Below, one piece after another: positions 31,958 to 42,499 of a stretch of DNA of 64,000 bases. The first letter of the stretch is position 1, and each line of letters starts with the position of its first letter. The notes below the pieces were generated by a model. It had not been told where the DNA came from and made no database searches. It saw nothing but the letters and a program-made list of their open reading frames with translations. Source of the DNA: Micrasema longulum (Eukaryota; Arthropoda; Insecta; Trichoptera; Brachycentridae); NCBI GenBank assembly GCA_022494885.1, contig JAGVSM010002639.1, positions 186,001 through 250,000 on the forward strand, given 5' to 3'. The position numbers and the translations under genes are program-made.

Positions 31958-32325
31958 CACGAGCAGACGGGATGACTGGGTTAAGATTCTAATAATGATT
32001 TCTTTACCGCGGGAGGCTTAGATTTGAATATTAATCTGTTGATTACTGGTACCATCGCGCTAAGGAGGATCAAATTGGGGCTTCCAATTTAATTATTCAC
32101 TTTTATCATTTAGAGCCGCAATGAATCGAAGATAAAAACAACCATTTAAATAAACTACGTACTTTGTATTTATTCACTATTAAAAGTATTCAGTTTATGA
32201 CGGAACTTAAAAACCTCTCAACGATTGGAACAAAATACTTAAATTCTAATCGATGTGAATTATTGTGATTAATAATTATGTATTTAAACAAAATAAAAAT
32301 ATTTGTAAAAATATATATAACAATA

Positions 32326-32596
32326 CAATCATCATCATTCCCTTTCCGAACCTTATTCCAAATGGTACATAGGGCACTGCATTGATTCACAAATCACAGC
32401 GTATGTTGATCATTTTTAATTACAGGAAGCCAAGATGATCAGTCTTACGCTTCAGGTGTCATCCCAGGGACTATGAAATATTCTAATGTAAAGTCACCTT
32501 TTAAAATAAATATTTCATTTCAACCATGACGGGAATCAAACCCGAGACGTCTTGCATGGTAGGCAAACGCGCTGTCTACTGTACCACGTGGCCAAT
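32326..32596 (-). mobile_element. SINE family A copy
   Basis: In plus view, ATCATCATCATTCCCTTTCC (tail), GGGCACTGCATTGATTCACA, CAGTCTTACGCTTCAGGTGT and ATGACGGGAATCAAACCCGA (inverted B box), ending at GTACCACGTGGCCAATA. Confidence 0.7.
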
Positions 32597-32599
32597 AAC

Positions 32600-33310
32600 A
32601 ATGGAATACAAAAAATAATTGTTAAGTTAGTTTAGCAAATATTTGATTTTGGTTTTTGGATAAATATGTTATACAAGAATCTCACCAAAATCCTTTTAAT
32701 GGTTTTAGCATTTTTACTTTCAGATGAGAGAATAGAAAAAAAAAGTTATTTTAAACCATTTTATCGCAGGTTTTAAGCTCTATTTGTATGTCTAGATTTT
32801 CTTCACGTAAAGTTAAATTATATATTTATTTTAATAAGTCAAATGTTCGTTCGTTTTTTCTTCCAACATTTTAAAAGTGTTATTTTTTCAAATATTATTA
32901 CCCTTTAAAGAAAAATATATATAAATTATTTTCCTTTTAAAATTTTATTTGCACACATTGTTTAATTATTTTTTTATATCTAAATATGTTTTTTATACAA
33001 AACTGCTGTGTTATAGCTATAGTATTTCTGTAAAATAATACTTTTATTTTTAATTTTTAAGTTTTTCCCATTTTATTGAAATGCTTATATTATTTTTAAT
33101 ATGTATATTTTTAAGGTAAAAGGCACTGCGTGCCGTGTGTATTAATGAATAAATAAATAAATAAATTATGAGGCACACAAAAAAAATCTCTAACAGCAAA
33201 TTACAAATTACAAACGTTAGTAAGTTCACATTTTAGGTATATGGAGTTTGCGATGAATTGTGTGTCTTTACGTGAATATCTATGCATGGAAAAAGTTTTA
33301 AGTTCCTACG
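32600..33310. other. AT-rich, LINE-tail-like ends only
   Basis: AAGGCACTGCGTGCCGTGTG, then TTAATGAATAAATAAATAAA at about 33120-33170, looks like a LINE 3' end. No coding part is seen. Confidence 0.4.
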
Positions 33311-33699
33311 ATCTCAGTAAAGCAGTTTTATACCTTATATTTTTTTAAAGAAAATATCGTAAGTCCGGTTTTTTCTATTATCAAACAGGAAGAAGTTTGT
33401 AAAAACACTAACAATATCAACTTAGGCAATGAACAAACCAAAATTGGCATGTATCTTTACTGCCAAAACATTGTAATATCACTAACCATTTTTTTCTGTC
33501 AGAATGACAAACTTTAAAATTACGATAACTCCATAACATGTTTTATGGACCTACGAACTTTTGGCAGTAACCCCACGAAATAAACTATAAAAACACCGAT
33601 TTATTGACAATGTTTTGAGTTTATCAAAATGTTTGTACACAAAAGACAGGATTTTAAGCCCCAGGGAGTCATAAAGATGAACAAATTACAACACCGATG

Positions 33700-34045
33700 A
33701 AGATCATTTAAGAAAAGGGAATATAAAGTCCAGGCATTTACAGGATTTATGACCTGTCATTGGTTGGTTTAAGTGTCTAACACACAGTAACATTCACCAT
33801 TTTTCCTATGTTTGAACATCCACATTTCTTCAATTCTTCCATTTGTTGATTTGAGTGAAATTTAAGAGATGAAACCTTCAATGATTCCATCAAGTGAATC
33901 ACTTCATAACAATAAATGTTCAAACATAGGCAAAACGGTGCATGTTACATAGAGTGTAAAGTGGCCACCTTAACCAGCCATTGATTAGTCACAGGCCCTG
34001 TAAATACATCGATTTCCACATTCACTTCTCTAAAATGTTCTCCAT
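33700..34045 (+). mobile_element. Foldback-family unit (left inner copy)
   Basis: Left core GACCTGTCATTGGTTGGTTT and right core GTAAAGTGGCCACCTTAACC lie in inverted order, joined by TTCTTCAATTCTTCCATTTG and AATTTAAGAGATGAAACCTT. Confidence 0.7.
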
Positions 34046-34439
34046 CTCTGTCGTAATTTAGTAACCGATTTATTTAATTATGACACCCATCCCTTTGATA
34101 ATTAAAAACATAAAACCGGTCGAAAAAATACAAAAAACATTTATAAAAAACCCCTCTACTTTTTTCACATTTCTATCATTTAAAAAATTAGGTTTTAGAT
34201 GTGAAATAATTGTTTGCTTCAAATACATAAAGACAAATAAAAAAGTAGTGTTTCTACGTTACAAAACGTAAGTACGCGACCTAGAACAAGTGGTAACATC
34301 TTAATTCCAAAATTAAAAACAACTACAGCACAACATCAATATACCTAACGAGAAAAAAAAATATTTAATAATATGAAAAAAAAAATATAAAGTGCAGTCA
34401 AGAATACAACATATTTTAAAAAGAATTTATTTAAATATT

Positions 34440-34870
34440 TAATTTGGTAGAAATATACTTGACAACATTGAGTTTGTCCAAATTTTTGTAGACAAGGACT
34501 GGATTCGTCTCCCTGGGGAGCTGTTTATATTAACATATGATATGATTAATCCACCTGGTCCATTAAGAAGTATAGAAATTTAAAAAAATTCATTTTCAGG
34601 CGTTGCCTAGTATGTGGGTGAAATAATTCAATTAGATGAATCTCACCCGCATAAATACAGGTTTCAGCTCTTTAATTTCACAAACATCAACAGATGAAAT
34701 AATTGAAGGAATAAAGATGTTCAAATATAGGCAGAATGGTGAATGTTACACAGTGTGTAAAGTGGCCACTTAAACCAGCCATTGACAGGTCATAAGCCCT
34801 GTAGACGCCTAGACTTCTAAATTACCTTCTCTTAAGTGTTCTTCATCTCTGTTGTAATATGCTAAATAAA
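34440..34870 (+). mobile_element. Foldback-family unit (centre copy)
   Basis: The outer GACAACATTGAGTTTGTCCA and GACAAGGACTGGATTC are followed by internal CAGGCGTTGCCTAGTATGTG, then the right arm GGCAGAATGGTGAATGTTAC to GTTGTAATATGCTAA. The left core is deleted. Confidence 0.7.
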
Positions 34871-35349
34871 CATTTATTTTAATTAAAATACCGATTTGAA
34901 ATAAAACAAACAATCTATTTTATTACCACACCGATTATCGACTTCACTAAATGTTCTGTAAAAATATTTCTAGGACCGGTTTTTTACGTGTTCGATTTTC
35001 CCTAATGGAATAATCGATTAACGGAAGCAAAAAATCTGCACACATTAAACAAAGGAACAAACAACAAGCTTCTACTTTAGAACTGAGTCAGTGATTTATA
35101 GTTCAACTTATAAGAAAATCTCAAGTATCTCCTGTCTTTTTTTCCATCTCCTTTCTCTTTCTTTCTCTACCCGGGGCAAGTTTTTAACAAACCGAAAAAA
35201 TATCCCAGAGCTGAAATTACTGAAACGTAGATTGAAAGTTTTCAGAAAGTGTGCTGCAATGCAGAAGAAAAATTAAGAAATTTACCTGTGGCTTAGATTT
35301 TAGGACACAATATTGTTGAAAGAAAATTTGTTTTTGACACTTTAGTGAT

Positions 35350-35690
35350 GGTAATTTGATGGAGAACATTTTAGAGAAGTGAATGTGGAAGTTCATGTAC
35401 TTACAGGGCCTGTGACTGGTTTATTGCTGGTAAAAGTGGCCACTTTACATACTGTGTAACATTCAACATTTTGCCTATATTTGAACATTTATTGTTATGA
35501 AGTGATTCACCTGATTTAATAATTTCAGGTTTCAGCTCTTAAATTTCACTAAAATCAACAAATGGAAGAATTGAAGACATGTGGATGGTCAAACATAGGA
35601 AAAATGGTGAATGTTACTGTGTGTTGGCTACTTAAACCAGCCATTGAGAGGTCATAGACTCTGTAAATGCCTGGACTTCCATGTTTTTTA
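35350..35690 (-). mobile_element. Foldback-family unit (right inner copy, mirror of 33700-34045)
   Basis: AGAACATTTTAGAGAAGTGA, CACTTTACATACTGTGTAAC and TTCAGCTCTTAAATTTCACT are the inverse of the left unit. It is cut at about 35690 by the LINE insertion. Confidence 0.7.
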
Positions 35691-35691
35691 A

Positions 35692-36467
35692 AAAAATATT
35701 AAACTTTTTGCCAAATGGCAATTTCTTCCAACCAACCAATAAAATAAAAGTTTTATTTTTATAATTCAAGTTACAGAACATTCTTCAATAGAAAATAAAG
35801 ATTAAAAAGCTAAAGCTATATAAAAATAGAAATAAATGTATATGTTTATAAATTACCTTAAATCAAAACTATTACTTAATGGAAAAAGGGTAAAAAGAGG
35901 GAAAAGGAAAGGAGGAGAGATTAAGGAAGATACAGGAGATGTTTCTTCAGACGTGATTTAAACAGAGATAATGCAGTAACATCTTTGATGGTGGATGGGA
36001 GATGATTCCACAGTCGAACCGCATGGACACTATATGAGTTAAAGAAGAAAGAGGAATTGTGGACGGGTATTAAGAGAGTGCCTTGAGAATTAGAACGAAG
36101 AGGTAAACCATGAACTGATAAGCGTTGAATTTTTTTACGCAGGTATATAGGAGCGTTAGGACTATAAAGTACATTGAACAGAAGTGAGAGGGAGTGATAG
36201 TCTCTCCGCTGTCTAATTTTGAACCATTTCAGTTGCCTACGATTATCAGAAATGTGTTCATATTTCCTAAGACCAAAAATGTACCTTATGCATGTATTTT
36301 GAAGTCGTCAAAGCTTATCGAATTGCTCACAGCTTAAATCAGTCAGGGAAACATCAGCGTAATCTAAAATGGGTAGTAGTAATGCTTGTACAAGGGTGGG
36401 TTTAGTATTAATGGATAAGAATTTTTGCAACCTTCTAAGTGAGTTCCCTTCTTAGAAGGTTGCAAAA
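35692..36467 (-). mobile_element. 5'-truncated LINE inserted in the foldback duplication
   Basis: The minus strand reads RLQKFLSINTKPTLVQALLL, PILDYADVSLTDLSCEQFDK (one stop), RLQNTCIRYIFGLRKYEHIS, RRQLKWFKIRQRRDYHSLSL and ends LWNHLPSTIKDVTALSLFKS, then RLKKHLLY. This is a full RT C-terminal region. The 3' UTR ends at GCCAAATGGCAATTTCTTCC (plus view, 35712-35731), the same 3' end as the copy at 57800. Confidence 0.75.
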
Positions 36468-36999
36468 GCTCCCCTGAAAATTCCCTTTTCTTAAATGATA
36501 TCCATCGGTGTTGTAATTTGTTCATCTTTATGACTCCCTGGGGCTTAAAATCCTGTCTTTTGTGTACAAACATTTTAATAAACTCAAAACATTGTAAATA
36601 AATCGGTGTTTTTATAGTATATTTCGTGGGGTTACTGCCAAAAGTTCGTAGTTCCATAAAACATGTTAAGGAGTTATCGCAATTTTAAAGTTTGCCATTC
36701 TGACAGAAAAAAATGGATAGTGATATTACAATGTTTTGGCAGTAAAGATACATGCTAATTTTGGTTTGTTCATTGCCTAAGTTAATATTGTTTAGTATTT
36801 TTACAATCTTCTTCCTGTTTGATAATAGAAAGAACTGGACTTACGATATTTTCTTTAAAAAAAATATAAGCTATAAAACTGCTTCACTCAGATATTATGT
36901 AATAACCATTGTGTCAATTGATTTAAGTTCTAAGTTTGTTATAAAACCGTCGAAATATAATATGAAAAAAGCCTGGATTGGTTTGTTTGAATTGGTTCC

Positions 37000-37740
37000 A
37001 CAGAGATGCTAAAGATCTGAATTTGCGCCTGCGCTGACTTTTGAAATTTGGTACTAAGGGACCGCTTTAAAGGAATCAAAACACTCACGCAGTTGCATAT
37101 TCCTGAATTAGACTGAATTAGAATGTATTTTACATCAGTCCGCGTGCGCAGTCAGAACGTTGTGAGTCGTGTTTCCACAATTAATAGAAGTTAATGATTA
37201 ATGAACATCGAAACCATCCCAGATAGCTACGTTAGTAGTTATTTAAAAGATTTGATTTATTTAGCTAATTTTATGAAAAAAAAAAAAACATAGATAATGA
37301 TTATTTGCAGGTAATTTTTTTAGGGAAGCATTGGTTCCATCCAATCCATGAACGGACCGCGCATTGTGCTTATTTATTTCATTCAAAAGTATCTATGTTT
37401 ATTTATTTATCTAATCAATTTATAATATGTAATAAAATATAATATTGCGTATTAACACGTCATTTATTATTTGTCTAAATGAAATGGGTTGCAAAAGGTA
37501 GCAGATCATACTTTAATAAAATAAATTTAGTTCAGTTATTTTGCGGATGCTTACCGAGAGCCTTAAACACGCATGCTTAATTTAAAGTCATTAGGTTCTC
37601 GTAGTGCTGGACGCCCATTGCTGACAGGCTTATTTCACACTGGTTGTAAAAATCCACATGACATGGTAAAATTAAGATGGATTCATTTTTAAAATAAAAA
37701 AAAATTGGTTAAACAGTTTTTTAGTGGCTTTTAAAAAAAT
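37000..37740. other. Intergenic, no gene recognised
   Basis: Moderately less AT-rich patches at 37020-37160 and 37540-37640 but no frame or repeat I can name. Confidence 0.3.
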
Positions 37741-37741
37741 C

Positions 37742-37990
37742 AAATAACCCGCTAAGCCTTAATTTTAGAGGCTTGTCATGGGTAAGAAAAAGAGGATTTG
37801 AGAGGGAGTTATGAAAATCACACCAAGACCCTTAGATCAAATGAAAAAAAAACTAATTCTTTTTTTGCTACTAGCGGGAATCGATCAGTTGATCGTCTGC
37901 GCCCCGGCGCCAGTTTACTCTCAGTTAAGAATCCCGGAAAAAAATGAGCTTAGATAAGTCGGCAGCACGGTGTACTAATTAGTGCGTTTG
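37742..37990 (-). mobile_element. SINE family C copy (inverted)
   Basis: AATAACCCGCTAAGCCTTAA begins it in plus view, matching the 3' end of the 5458 copy. AAAATCACACCAAGACCCTT and AGCGGGAATCGATCAGTTGA (inverted B-box region) follow. Confidence 0.55.
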
Positions 37991-38603
37991 CTTTCGATAA
38001 ATACAAATAGTAATTAATAAATAATAATAAAAAAAAAAAATCCACCCTTTGCAATTTTAATGTACCGTGTGGATTTGTGTGATCCGTCAGAAATGGGCCT
38101 TCGTAGGCAGTTGTTGGACGCAAATTTGATTTGGTAAAAACCAGGATTTGGAGACTGTCGAAGAGGCCGATAAAGACTTTACGGATACATATACTCTACC
38201 CAGAGAGCGGACATAGATTAAGTAAAGTAATTAACAAACAAACTTGAATGAGAGGATATAAAAGAACTTTTCTATAACATCAAGGGTCGATAGGAGAGTT
38301 CATGCCTTTCATTCGCGTCCCTAAACACGAATTCAATATGTCTTTAATTAACCCCGTATATATGTATAATGTATACTCATAAAGCCTCAACGTTGGAACT
38401 TTCTTTTCTTTTCCTACCGCTAGGGGTCAATTTCTCCCCATGGTGGAGATAAATCTTCCCAAAACTTCAATACGGGAGAAGTAATTTATTCTCGGCAAAC
38501 ACACAGGTAAGTGATATATGGACACTGTTCTAGGGACACAAAAAACAATAAAATATCTAGTAAATCATAATAAATCACATATTTATAACATATTGATACT
38601 CAT

Positions 38604-38755
38604 AATCCTTCGTAGTGTAATGTTCAAGACACTTGACTCACGCATGGAAGGTTGCGGGTTCGATTCCTGATGAGAACACGGACATTTAATGTGATTTTTC
38701 TCAAGGCTGGGTGTTCTGTGCTGTAACTCACCTCTTGGGCCTCCTGGTTCGTTGT
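38604..38755 (+). mobile_element. SINE with a family C-like body and a different tRNA-like head
   Basis: CCTTCGTAGTGTAATGTTCA and GCGGGTTCGATTCCTGATGA form the A/B-box pair. The body GGCTGGGTGTTCTGTGCTGT, then AACTCACCTC, parallels the GGTCTGGGTGTTGTGGTGTA body of family C. Confidence 0.5.
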
Positions 38756-38764
38756 GGTGTAAGA

Positions 38765-39150
38765 AAAAGCAGAACGGTGAATGTTACACCGCGCACAAAG
38801 CGCTCACTTAAAATAGCCAACGACAGATCATTAGTCTGTGTACACATCGGACTAAATAGGCTGAGATGGGCCGGACATGCACAGAGAATGCTATCATCAC
38901 GGGTACCAAAAAGAGTATTTAATGGATACCCAGTAGGCAGAAGATATGAAGGTCTGTAGACCGAAGCTGTGATGGAGAGACGACGTAAAAAAGTATGCAT
39001 CCCAACCCCTGGAAGTCTTAATCTGAGGTGATATTCCAAATGCTCTCAGGGCCGTAGAAAAAGCTTTTATACAAAATACGCGAGATAAAAGTGTTGTCTA
39101 CGGCTGCGAGAGTGGTTCAAAATAGCACTGCTGGGGGGTTGCTGCAGATG
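38765..39150 (+). mobile_element. RTE-like LINE C-terminal fragment preceded by a foldback core
   Basis: GCAGAACGGTGAATGTTACA to CAACGACAGATCATTAG is a diverged foldback core. It runs in frame into LNRLRWAGHAQRMLSSRVPK, RVFNGYPVGRRYEG, then RPKLRWRDDVKKYA in a shifted frame. That is the conserved RTE/pol C-terminus (RLRWxGHxxRM...GRPKLRWxDDV). Confidence 0.6.
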
Positions 39151-39569
39151 ATAGAAGAAGTTTGAAGTAAAATTTAATGGAGACCAAGGCTCGATATAGG
39201 ATTTAGTGCCATTGAAGAATAATGATGGACTTGTTTATTTTAAAAAATGTACTTAACTTATCGAAAACTGCCCAACGTGCCCTCTTCTTCTTGCCAACTC
39301 CACTGTCTGGTTATCTTTACCAAGTTTGACTTTGTGTTCTTAGTATACGTATTCATCAACCATTTTGGTTTCATTATTATTAATAAAAACGTCTTTCCTC
39401 ATAATTTATGCAGGTAAAATATGTGTTTTTATAATAACGCCCCCTTACTTTGTTATTTATTATTTTATTTATTTATAAATTTATTGCAAAAAAATAATAT
39501 ACATACTTAAAAACAGGGAATATTTATAAAACCAATTAATGTAAAATGAAAACGGAGTGATCTCTTATT

Positions 39570-39735
39570 ATTTATATCACTACAGAGATGGGTAGAATTT
39601 TTGTTTCAAGATCATGGATATTCGAGCGTTTACAGGGCTTATGACCTGTCATAGGTTGGGTTCAAGTGGCCACTTTTATGTAGATACTACAACATTCCCC
39701 ATTCCGCTTATTAGCAAATATCCATATCGGTGACA
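39570..39735 (-). mobile_element. Foldback-family arm fragment
   Basis: GCGTTTACAGGGCTTATGAC, then CTGTCATAGGTTGGGTTCAA and AACATTCCCCATTCCGCTTA. Confidence 0.6.
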
Positions 39736-39889
39736 TTTTTGGTTTTTGTATATATGTCATGAAACAAAGAAAGCTTTCCCTAGCGCGTTTGGAGCGCCAT
39801 CTATGTATTGTGATCTCTGTTTATGATAGTCTCCATCTAACATGGCACAGCTTGTTCTTGATGGAGATTTTCTATCTTTAGAGCGCACT

Positions 39890-40095
39890 ACTACTACTAC
39901 CATCACGCCATTTCCCCGTAGGGGTAGGCAGAGAGAATGGACCGCCACACACGTCTATCCTGGCATACAATCCTAGCCTCTTCCACATTCATACATCTTA
40001 TCATACATGCCCTTCGGTTCTGTCTGCTTTTGACATGACCAGACTTAAGATTTTGGTTTATCTGATCATGCCACGTCTTCTTTGGTTTTTAGACC
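39890..40095 (-). mobile_element. RTE-like fragment
   Basis: TACGGGGAAATGG and the plus-view CATTCATACATCTTATCATA, TTGACATGACCAGACTTAAG match the region at 16665-16760 that encodes the VKSRNNRR/MNVKEA part of the RTE-like C-terminus. Confidence 0.5.
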
Positions 40096-40339
40096 GTAAG
40101 TAATCCTATACTAATAAAACAATAACATAAAAAAGAAAAACTTAAACTACTTAATTATAAATACCTAGCTAATTAAATGTAAGAAATTAAAAATAATTAT
40201 TATACAAATATAAAGTATACATATGTGCCAAATGTTACTTCAACATAAATAATATAGTATAATATATAATAAAACAAATATGAAGCAATGAAATAAATAA
40301 AAAATATAAATAATATGTGTACTAATTAAACAAAGTACT

Positions 40340-41080
40340 ACGTTTATTAATTTACATATATTTTTCAAAAAAATCTTTCGCTACACTATTTATATGTGCA
40401 GTTATTTTTATTACAATTTTTTTTTGACATTTTGAGTCTTTTATATTTGGCAATAAATCATTATATATTTTTGAAGCAATTACATTGCGTTGTTTTTTAC
40501 CAAAGGCGGTTGATACAAATGGGACAATACAGTTAATTTGTGTTGCTGAACGAGTGTTTATATTTTGTTGAGTTCTTTTGACCTCACTTAATTTATCATA
40601 AAATTTAAGTAGTAGGCACCTCACAAACAATTGTCTTACATCCAATATCTTTAAATCAGCGAATAGATCTTTCGTTGAATACCTCAAGAATTTTTTGAGA
40701 ATGATTTTCATGATCTATTTTTGTGCTATTTTTACTGATTCAAGGATTTAACGAGAGCAACCTTCCCAAGCTAAATTGCAATATGATAGTTTGCTTTGGT
40801 AAAAAGCAAAGTAAATTTGTCTCATAAGTTGAGCATTCAATATATTTCTTGGGCTTTTGTAAATGTATGCTGATTTCTGTATTTGCTTGGATATTTCTAT
40901 AATTTGATCTTTTCAGCTAAGTTTAGAATTTATTTTACTAACGAAGGTTGCGAAACGCCTTGAATAGTGATGAGACTTGCGAATCCAAATAATAGAAACG
41001 TAGAGTCCATTAAAAGATTTAATAACCTTTGCTATATGTGTGCGTTACAATAAGTTTTCACATAAATCATTCCGGTGTGC
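40340..41080 (-). mobile_element. LINE fragment: RT C-terminal region
   Basis: The minus strand has LSWKDQIIEISKQIQKSAYI, then YKSPRNILNAQLMRQIYFAF and YQSKLSYCNLAWEGCSR. After a stop and frame change come LKILDVRQLFVRCLLLKFYD, INCIVPFVSTAFGKKQRNVI and ASKIYNDLLPNIKD. The end region is Jockey-like. The frame from 40711 to 40352 is the intact last part. Confidence 0.65.
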
Positions 41081-41214
41081 CTACTAACAACACAACATGA
41101 AATTTGTATGTTTACTTGGTGCACCGGCAGGCACTAAAACATTTACATAGGGTTATTAGACATTTGAAATTGCTGAACATTTATGTAAATTATTCAGTTA
41201 ACATTTCTTTTTAT

Positions 41215-41420
41215 TATTCTTCTTCTTCTTAGTGTAGGCCTTGTAGCCTGGCTTTCGAAAGATCGCCTCCAACGAGGTCGATTCCCAGCTGTTTATCCAT
41301 CTCTTTGGTGGTCTGCCCGGGAGTCGTCTACCTTGGGGCTGGCCGTGGAATGCAATGTCAAGGAATCTGGTGAGCTCCATTCTCCTCGCATGTAAATTCT
41401 TATAAACCGTTGGGTGCGGA
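41215..41420 (-). mobile_element. Small RTE-like C-terminal fragment
   Basis: RRMELTRFLDIAFHGQPQGR, then RLPGRPPKRWINSWE: the GRPPKRWxD motif near the end of RTE-type pol proteins. It is too short to classify further. Confidence 0.45.
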
Positions 41421-41615
41421 TGAGAAAATAGTAAAAAGTGTAATTTAATGTGATATAATATTGGTATAACTTTGATAGTAGAATCGTCTCCCATTTGCTT
41501 TTAAGGACGCTACTATGTTAAAATCATGGCTGAAGAAAAATACCTTATCTCTTCCCTCAGCACTCCTCTCCTCCTCCTTATTTACTTCCTTTTGATAGCA
41601 TTTAAATAATTGATT

Positions 41616-41863
41616 TATTTCATCATTATCATCATTCCCTTTCCTCTCCCAATGGTGCATAGGGCACTGCATTGGTACACCAATCGCAGCTTATCTTCAT
41701 CATTTAATATTACCTAGATTATCAGTCTTACGCTTCAGGTGCCAGTTCAGAAGCTATAAAATATTCAAGTGAATAGTCACATTTTGAAATAAATATTTAA
41801 TTTAAACTACGTCGGGAATCAAACTTGAGACTTCTTGCATGGTAGGCTAACGCACCGATCTTC
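41616..41863 (-). mobile_element. SINE family A copy
   Basis: In plus view CATCATTATCATCATTCCCT (tail), GGGCACTGCATTGGTACACC, AGTCTTACGCTTCAGGTGCC and ACGTCGGGAATCAAACTTGA (inverted B box). The A-box end is decayed. Confidence 0.7.
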
Positions 41864-41914
41864 ACATACGTATTAAATCTAAATTAATAACACCTTTTAT
41901 TTTAAAATTTATTG

Positions 41915-42375
41915 CAACAGAGAGGGAAAACATTTTTAAAAAGGGAAAATGGGAATCTAGGCATTTACAGGGCTTATGACCTGCCATTGGCTGGTTTAAG
42001 TGGCCACTTTACACACTGTGTATTATTCACCATTCTGCATATGTTTAAACATCCACGTTTCCTCAACTCTACCATCTGTTAACTTTTGTGAAGTAAAAGA
42101 GCTGAAACCTTCATCATGCGGGTGAAATTCATCCGGCTGAACCAATTCACGTACTAGGCAACGCCTGAATACAATTTTCCAATTTTTTATACTTCTTCTT
42201 TTACCAGGTAGTTAATTCAACAATGTAAGGTCATAAGCCCTGTAAATGCCTAGACTCCCATATTCCCTTCTCAAAAATGTTTTCCCTTTCTGTTGCAACA
42301 AATTTAAATATGCACACCTCCCTAGGGAGAGGATCCAGCCGGTCTGCAATCTTTTGGACATACTCAAAACATTGT
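41915..42375 (-). mobile_element. Foldback-family unit with both termini
   Basis: Left arm TTGCAACAGAGAGGGAAAAC to CACCATTCTGCATATGTTTA, internal TGAACCAATTCACGTACTAG and ACCAGGTAGTTAATTCAACA, then right arm GGTCATAAGCCCTGTAAATG to CTCAAAACATTGTT. The right-arm core is partly deleted. Confidence 0.75.
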
Positions 42376-42380
42376 TGGAC

Positions 42381-42490
42381 CTTTTATGTTATTAATTGCT
42401 TCGATGAAATTGCCATTTGACAATTGCCATGTGCCCGCTAGTGGGCAAAAATACGTGTTTAAAAATTGAATTAAATTAATAACATAAAAG
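42381..42490. repeat. Inverted repeat with perfect 17-bp arms
   Basis: CTTTTATGTTATTAATT (42381-42397) and its exact inverse AATTAATAACATAAAAG (42474-42490) flank a 76-bp centre that contains GTGCCCGCTAGTGGGCA. It lies directly beside the foldback end. Confidence 0.6.
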
Positions 42491-42499
42491 TACATTAGA

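Larger units (their letters stand above)
33312..36890. repeat. Large inverted duplication, arms about 750 bp, interrupted by a LINE
   Basis: 33312-34045 is mirrored by 35350-35690 plus 36468-36890 on the minus strand, including idiosyncratic parts such as CACACAGTAACATTCACCAT and CACTTCATAACAATAAATGT. Each arm contains a whole small foldback unit plus about 390 bp of shared flank (AAAGAAAATATCGTAAGTCC, GACAAACTTTAAAATTACGA). The centre (34046-35349) holds another foldback copy. The right arm is split by the LINE at 35692-36467. Confidence 0.75.

Noticed and set aside
40352..40711. Host gene of 119 codons
   Set aside because: The upstream minus-strand sequence encodes further RT blocks in broken frames, so this is a LINE end.
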